From: Bacteroidales bacterium UBA4893
Lineage (GTDB): Bacteria > Bacteroidota > Bacteroidia > Bacteroidales > P3
Length of the DNA stretch: 45,759 nucleotides
Direction: 5' to 3'
Assembly (NCBI GenBank): GCA_002399025.1
Contig: DHCV01000041.1
Location: forward strand, 1 to 45,759
Shown here piece by piece: positions 40,854 through 45,759 of the stretch. The translations under genes and the position numbers were made by a program. Position 1 is the stretch's first letter. The number at the start of each line of letters is the position of its first letter. The notes beneath the pieces are model-generated. The model made no database searches, was not told the DNA's origin, and worked only from the letters and a program-made list of their open reading frames with translations.

Positions 40854-43800
40854 ATGAAAAAAATTACTACACTCAAACAGCTAAATGATATTAAGGAAAA
40901 GTATTTGGCTGAAAATGAAAAATATAAATTTAATGTATTGGTTTGTGGAGGTGGTGGATGTGTGTCTTCCAATTGTCAGGAAGTGGATGATGCCATTAGA
41001 AGCGAACTAAGTATTTTAGGTCTTAATGATAAAGTAAATGTAATTCAAACTGGTTGTATGGGCATTTGTGCTGTAGGACCAGTTGTGTTAATTCTTCCTC
41101 AAAGAATATTCTACACTCAACTAACTCCAAAAAAGGCGAAAGATATTGTTAATCGCCATATTGTTAATGGAGAGGTTTGTGAGGAATATACCTTCTTTGA
41201 CAAGTCTTTACAACGTTATGTTCCATGCATTGACGACATTGAATTCTTTAAGCTTCAAACAAAACTTGTTTTGGAAAACTGTGGAGCAATTGAATTTGGA
41301 AATATTGATGCTTACATTGCTAAAGATGGTTATGTTGCTGCAGCTAATGCAATATTAAGTAAGGACCCTGAAAAAGTTATTGTTGAGGTTGAAAAATCAG
41401 GTCTTAGAGGTAGAGGTGGTGCTGGTTTCTTAACGGGAGTTAAGTTAAGAAGTGGATACATGCAAAAGAGCGATATAAAATACATGGTTTGTAATGCCGA
41501 TGAAGGAGACCCTGGTGCTTTTATGGACAGAAGCGTTATTGAAGGTGATCCTCATTCAGTAATTGAAGGTATGATTTTGAGTGCTTTTGGCATTGGAGCT
41601 TCTCAAGGTTATGTTTATATTCGTGCTGAGTACCCAATTGCCATTGATCGTTTGAAAGAAGCCCTCAACCAAGCCAGAGAATATGGTTTATTGGGAGAAA
41701 ATCTTTTTGGAACAGATTATTGTTTTGATTTGGATATAAGAATTGGAGCAGGTGCTTTTGTTTGTGGAGAAGAAACTGCACTTCTTGCTTCAATTGAAGG
41801 TAAGAGAGGTGAACCAAAACAAAAACCTCCATTCCCATTCCAACAAGGACTTTTTAAACGCCCTACCATTATTAATAATGTTGAAACCTTAGCCAATATT
41901 CCAAAGATTGTTCGTAATGGAGGTCAATGGTATGCAGGATTTGGATTGCCAAATGCAACTGGAACAAAAGTTTTTGCTTTGGCAGGAGATGTTGTAAATA
42001 CTGGAATTATTGAAGTTCCAATTGGTACTACCATTGGAAGTATTATTTATAGTATTGGTGGAGGTATTCCAAACAAGAAACAATTTAAGGCTGCTCAAAT
42101 TGGAGGTCCTTCTGGAGGTTGCGTAACAAAAGAAAACCTAAATACTCCAGCCGATTATGATTCATTAAATAAGATTGGAGCCATTATGGGTTCTGGAGGT
42201 CTTATTGTTATGAATGAAGATACTTGCATGGTTGATACTGCTCGTTTCTTTATGGATTTTATTCGTGATGAGTCTTGTGGTAAATGTGTTGCATGTAGGG
42301 TTGGAACAAAGAGAATGCTTGAAATTCTTGAAAGAATAACTCAAGGGGAAGGCAAAAAAGGAGATATTGAACTACTGGAAGAAATTGGAGAAACAATTAA
42401 ACTAACTGCCATGTGTGGCTTAGGTCAAACTGCTCCTAATCCAATTCTTTCTACAATTCGTTTCTTTAGAAATGAATATGAAGAACATATTAATAAAAAA
42501 TATTGTCGTGCGGGTGTTTGTTCTGCAATGTTTACTTCTCCTTGCGAAAACACTTGTCCTGCAAATATCAATATTTCTGGATATGTTTCATTGATTGCTG
42601 CAGGAAGATTCCAAGATGCTTATAATTTAATTATGCAAGAAAATCCATTCCCAGCTGTTTGCGGAAGAATTTGTACTCGTCCTTGTGAGTCTAAATGTAG
42701 AAGAAGAACTGTTGATGAAGCAATTGCAATTAGGGATTTAAAACGTTTTGTCGTTGATTATGCTTTCAAGAACGAAATGCCTTGGAAGGTTCAAATGACA
42801 TTCCCTAAAAAGAAAGACATGAAGGTTGCAGTTATTGGTGCTGGTGCATCAGGATTAACTTGTGCTCACTATTTGGTAAATATTGGTTATGATGTTGATG
42901 TTTATGAATCAGAACCAAAAGCAGGTGGAGTATTGGCCTATGGTATTCCTGAATATCGTTTACCAAAAGATATTCTTCAACATGAAATTTCATTAATTGA
43001 AGAGCAAGGAGTTAATATTATTCTAAATACTGAAATTGGAAAAGATATTTCTTTTAAACAATTAAGAGAAGATTATCAAGCAATTTATATTTCAACAGGA
43101 ACTCAATTCCCTCAAAAAATTAATATTAAAGGCGAAAACCTAAATGGAGTTATTCATGGCATTACTTTCCTTAAACAAATCCATTTTGAACCTAATTTCA
43201 GACTTAGTGGAACTGTTGCAATTATTGGTGGAGGAAATACAGCCATTGACTCTGCAAGAACAGCTTTGAGAATTGGTGCAGAAAAGGTTATAGTTGTTTA
43301 TCGTAGAACAATTGACCAAATGCCTGCTTACTATGAAGAAATTGTTGAAGCTCAAGAAGAAGGTATTGAAATTATGGAATTGGTTGCTCCTGTTCAATTT
43401 GTTGATGATGGCAATGGAAGAGTTAAAGCAATTGAATGCATTAGAATGGAATTATCTGACTTTGATTCAACAGGCAGAAGAAAATCTGTTGAAGTTAAAG
43501 GCTCTAATTTTATGTTAGATGTTGATTATGTTATTCCTGCAGTTAGTCAATATGCCGATTTACCTTTCATTGGTAAAAACGAAATTGGTCAAACAAAATG
43601 GGGAACATTTGTTACTAATCCAGAGAATATGATGACTACAATGGAAGGAGTTTTTGCCGGAGGAGATATTGTTAGAGGTCCTGAAGATGTAATCAATGCA
43701 ATTGCTGATGGCAAAAAGGCTGCAAGCACAATTGATTTGTATTTGGGAGGAAATGGATTATTAAACAAAGGACAAAAAATTGAAATTCCTAAAGTTTATG

Positions 43801-43952
43801 ATGAAGATGAAATTGTTTATCATAAACAATTTGAAAAAGATATGTTGCCTCCTAATCAAAGGAAGAAAACATTTGAAGAAGTAGTTTTAGGTTTCCATAA
43901 ATTAAATGCAATTGCAGAATCTATGCGTTGCTTACATTGTGAAAGGAGATAA
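40854..43952 (+). CDS. hydB: HydB-type NADH oxidoreductase fused to a GltD/NfnB-like flavoprotein
   Basis: A 1032-residue fusion. Residues 28-75 carry a [2Fe-2S] site (Cys31, Cys36, Cys68, Cys72). Residues 130-545 form the NuoF-like NADH/FMN part (GLRGRGGAGF 183-192, CNADEGDPGAFMDRS, GAGAFVCGEETALL), with a [4Fe-4S] site at Cys475, 478, 481 and 521. From about 550 the protein continues as a GltD/NfnB-like module: Cys564 and 568, then Cys603, 607, 611, 615 (VCGRICTRPCESKC), FAD fold GAGASGLTCAHYL (662-674) and NAD(P) fold GGGNTAIDSARTALRIGA (792-809) ending YRRT. Many HydB proteins are near 600 residues and end without this module. It is followed by hydA 4 bases later. Confidence 0.93.
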   Translation: MKKITTLKQLNDIKEKYLAENEKYKFNVLVCGGGGCVSSNCQEVDDAIRSELSILGLNDKVNVIQTGCMGICAVGPVVLILPQRIFYTQLTPKKAKDIVNRHIVNGEVCEEYTFFDKSLQRYVPCIDDIEFFKLQTKLVLENCGAIEFGNIDAYIAKDGYVAAANAILSKDPEKVIVEVEKSGLRGRGGAGFLTGVKLRSGYMQKSDIKYMVCNADEGDPGAFMDRSVIEGDPHSVIEGMILSAFGIGASQGYVYIRAEYPIAIDRLKEALNQAREYGLLGENLFGTDYCFDLDIRIGAGAFVCGEETALLASIEGKRGEPKQKPPFPFQQGLFKRPTIINNVETLANIPKIVRNGGQWYAGFGLPNATGTKVFALAGDVVNTGIIEVPIGTTIGSIIYSIGGGIPNKKQFKAAQIGGPSGGCVTKENLNTPADYDSLNKIGAIMGSGGLIVMNEDTCMVDTARFFMDFIRDESCGKCVACRVGTKRMLEILERITQGEGKKGDIELLEEIGETIKLTAMCGLGQTAPNPILSTIRFFRNEYEEHINKKYCRAGVCSAMFTSPCENTCPANINISGYVSLIAAGRFQDAYNLIMQENPFPAVCGRICTRPCESKCRRRTVDEAIAIRDLKRFVVDYAFKNEMPWKVQMTFPKKKDMKVAVIGAGASGLTCAHYLVNIGYDVDVYESEPKAGGVLAYGIPEYRLPKDILQHEISLIEEQGVNIILNTEIGKDISFKQLREDYQAIYISTGTQFPQKINIKGENLNGVIHGITFLKQIHFEPNFRLSGTVAIIGGGNTAIDSARTALRIGAEKVIVVYRRTIDQMPAYYEEIVEAQEEGIEIMELVAPVQFVDDGNGRVKAIECIRMELSDFDSTGRRKSVEVKGSNFMLDVDYVIPAVSQYADLPFIGKNEIGQTKWGTFVTNPENMMTTMEGVFAGGDIVRGPEDVINAIADGKKAASTIDLYLGGNGLLNKGQKIEIPKVYDEDEIVYHKQFEKDMLPPNQRKKTFEEVVLGFHKLNAIAESMRCLHCERR

Positions 43953-43956
43953 AGAA

Positions 43957-45726
43957 ATGGCAAAATTAACAATTAACAATAAGGTTATTACAGCTTCAGA
44001 AGATACTACAATCTTACAAGCTGCAAAAGAAAATGGCATTATCATTCCAAATCTTTGCTATTTGGAAGGAATTCATGAGTTTGGCTCATGCAGGATTTGC
44101 TCCGTTGAAGTTGTTGGAGCAAAAACCCTAATGGTTGCTTGCATGACAAAGGTTAAAGATGGAATGGTTGTACACACTAATTCATCAAAGGTTATTAAAG
44201 CGAGAAAAGTTCTTTATGAGCTTATGCTTTCTGATCACTCCAAAGCTTGTTTAAGTTGCAACCGTAATTTGACTTGTGAGCTTCAGAAACTTGGAGAAAC
44301 TCTTGGAGTTGGAGAAAATAGATTTGAAACGACTTCTTGTAGAAATGAAATAGATAAGTCAATTTCAATCACAAGAGATCTATCTAAATGTATTCTTTGT
44401 AGAAGATGTGTAACAGCTTGTAATCAAGTGCAAGGAGTTGGAATTCTTAACGCTCAAAACAGAGGGTTTGATACTACAATTTCACCTTCAATGGATTTAC
44501 CAATTGGGGATGTTAAATGTGCTTTCTGTGGTCAATGCACTGTTGTTTGTCCAACTGGAGCATTAAAAGAAACTGATTCAACAGAAATAGTTTGGGAAGC
44601 TATTAATAATCCTAATCAAAGAGTTGTTTTTCAAACTGCACCTGCAGTTAGAGTTGCCCTTGGAGAAATGTTTGGATACCCTGTTGGAACGTCAGTTACA
44701 GGTAAAATGGCTGCAGCAATAAGAGCTTTAGGTGTTGATGATGTTTTTGATACCGATTGGGCTGCAGACCTTACCATTATGGAAGAAGGGATGGAATTTT
44801 TGCATAGAGTTACAGATGTTCTTGCTGGTAAAAAAGCAACCTTGCCAATGATAACAAGTTGTTCTCCAGGTTGGATAAAATATGTTGAAAGCTATTATCC
44901 TGAACAAATTCCTAATCTCTCTTCTTGTAAGTCTCCTCACATGATGTTGGGAGCTTTAGCAAAATCATTCTATGCAGAACAAAAAGGTTTGGATGCTAAG
45001 AAAATGTTTGTTGTTTCTGTTATGCCTTGCACTGCAAAGAAATTTGAATGCACTAGGTCAGAAATGCAGAATGATGGTTTGAAGAATGTTGATGCAGTTA
45101 TAACAACTCGTGAATTAGGTTCAATGATTAAACAAGCAGGTATTGATTTTGAAAATCTCCCGGATGAAAAATTTGATGAACCAATGGGATTCTCAACTGG
45201 TGCTGCTGATATATTTGGATTAACTGGTGGAGTTATGGAAGCTGCTCTTAGAACTGTTTATGCTTTACTAATGGGCAAAAACCTTCCTTTCGAAAATCTT
45301 CACGTTACTCCTATTGTTGGTCTTAGCCAAGTTAAAGAAGCATCTATTAAATTAGAAGGGGTACTTCCTCAATACAAACAATTTGAAGGTTTAGTAGTGA
45401 AAATTGCCGTTACAAGTGGATTGGCAGGTGCTAAACTTTTGATGGAACAAATCAAAAATGGCACTTCTCCATATCATTTTATTGAAGTAATGGGATGTCC
45501 AGGAGGTTGTATAACTGGAGGAGGTCAACCAAGAAGTCATGATCCAAAAGTTAAAGAAAAAAGAATGAGTATTTTATATGCTGAAGACGAAAATAAACAT
45601 TTGCGTCAATCACATGAAAATCCTTCTATTCAAAAATTCTATGATCTTTGGGGTTCACCTGGTTGCTACAAATCTCATGAGTATTTACATACATATTATG
45701 TAGATAGAAGCGGAAGAAACAACTAA
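43957..45726 (+). CDS. hydA: [FeFe]-hydrogenase catalytic subunit HydA
   Basis: A 589-residue hydrogenase of the M3/electron-bifurcating type. The start is the ATG at 43957 (MAKLTINNK), preceded by AAGGAG eight bases upstream; an ATG 17 codons earlier lies within hydB. [2Fe-2S]: Cys34, 45, 48, 63. His-ligated [4Fe-4S]: His94, Cys98, 101, 107. Two 4Fe-4S: Cys145, 148, 151, 155 and Cys188, 191, 194, 198. H-cluster motifs are L1 TSCSPGW (300-306), L2 MPCTAKKFE (356-364) and L3 starting EVMGCPGGCITGGGQP (510-525). L1 has Ser where many enzymes have a second Cys. The stop is within 33 bases of the window end. The complex catalyses reversible H2 formation coupled to NADH and ferredoxin. Confidence 0.96.
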   Translation: MAKLTINNKVITASEDTTILQAAKENGIIIPNLCYLEGIHEFGSCRICSVEVVGAKTLMVACMTKVKDGMVVHTNSSKVIKARKVLYELMLSDHSKACLSCNRNLTCELQKLGETLGVGENRFETTSCRNEIDKSISITRDLSKCILCRRCVTACNQVQGVGILNAQNRGFDTTISPSMDLPIGDVKCAFCGQCTVVCPTGALKETDSTEIVWEAINNPNQRVVFQTAPAVRVALGEMFGYPVGTSVTGKMAAAIRALGVDDVFDTDWAADLTIMEEGMEFLHRVTDVLAGKKATLPMITSCSPGWIKYVESYYPEQIPNLSSCKSPHMMLGALAKSFYAEQKGLDAKKMFVVSVMPCTAKKFECTRSEMQNDGLKNVDAVITTRELGSMIKQAGIDFENLPDEKFDEPMGFSTGAADIFGLTGGVMEAALRTVYALLMGKNLPFENLHVTPIVGLSQVKEASIKLEGVLPQYKQFEGLVVKIAVTSGLAGAKLLMEQIKNGTSPYHFIEVMGCPGGCITGGGQPRSHDPKVKEKRMSILYAEDENKHLRQSHENPSIQKFYDLWGSPGCYKSHEYLHTYYVDRSGRNN

Positions 45727-45759
45727 TCAAAAAATTGGAGTAATGGACATTTTTAATGG

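Noticed and set aside
41889..42098. Minus-strand frame within hydB
   Set aside because: Low-complexity antisense shadow of a well-supported gene.
43906..45726. HydA start at 43906
   Set aside because: That ATG lies within hydB and has no ribosome site; AAGGAG precedes the ATG at 43957.
1..45759. tRNA or rRNA genes, insertion sequences
   Set aside because: No tRNA-like T-loop or acceptor stems, no rRNA sequence and no transposase motif were found by reading.

Overview
The window is AT-rich DNA from a member of the Bacteroidetes, most likely an anaerobic Bacteroidales-like organism. Several independent signs support this. Two secreted proteins end in a type IX secretion (T9SS) sorting domain. 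Promoters resemble the Bacteroidetes -7 box TAnnTTTG. Most genes lack a Shine-Dalgarno sequence. There is an HU-HIG type DNA-binding protein. An Rnf complex and an electron-bifurcating [FeFe]-hydrogenase point to fermentative, hydrogen-linked energy metabolism. No rRNA, tRNA, CRISPR array, transposase or phage gene was seen.

Layout. 1-5470: clpP, then a minus-strand run of three GT4 glycosyltransferases and a polyprenyl diphosphate synthase (cell-surface polysaccharide and isoprenoid work). 5580-20702: an accessory stretch with an HNH-type protein, lipoproteins, a secreted M6 metalloprotease, a methyltransferase, a BCS1-like AAA ATPase paired with a small unknown protein, an HU-like protein, a duplicated zinc-ribbon protein, a DUF4230-like protein, a second HNH-like protein and a very large BspA-type leucine-rich-repeat surface protein. 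21321-26164: a DUF488 two-gene module lying between a complete acyltransferase and a detached copy of that gene's 3' end, followed by a membrane nucleotide-sugar dehydratase. 26259-33608: core metabolism and RNA modification (YdiJ/GlcD-like FAD/Fe-S oxidoreductase, secreted NUC1 nuclease, ispG, rlmN, a TIGR01212 radical SAM protein). 33669-39462: an rnf operon in the order B-C-X-D-G-E with an unknown secreted protein (X) inside it, and with a LutA-like Fe-S protein where rnfA would be expected. 40342-45726: divergent hydCBA, with HydB fused to a GltD/NfnB-like flavoprotein.

How the parts fit. HydABC and Rnf both handle reduced ferredoxin and NADH. They are transcribed divergently from an 879-base intergenic region that carries dyads and periodic repeats, so joint control of redox balance is plausible. 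The glycosyltransferase, acyltransferase and dehydratase genes suggest surface polysaccharide production. The M6 protease and the leucine-rich-repeat protein are probably T9SS cargo.

The least expected signals are four. (1) The DUF488 module is bracketed by a 76-bp imperfect direct repeat of an acyltransferase 3' end. (2) Degenerate tandem repeats with a strict 21-bp (once 22-bp) period occupy many of the intergenic regions. (3) A 90-bp nested palindrome lies in the leader of the leucine-rich-repeat gene. (4) The hyd operon alone uses strong Shine-Dalgarno sequences. All functional statements are read from sequence motifs; no database search was possible.
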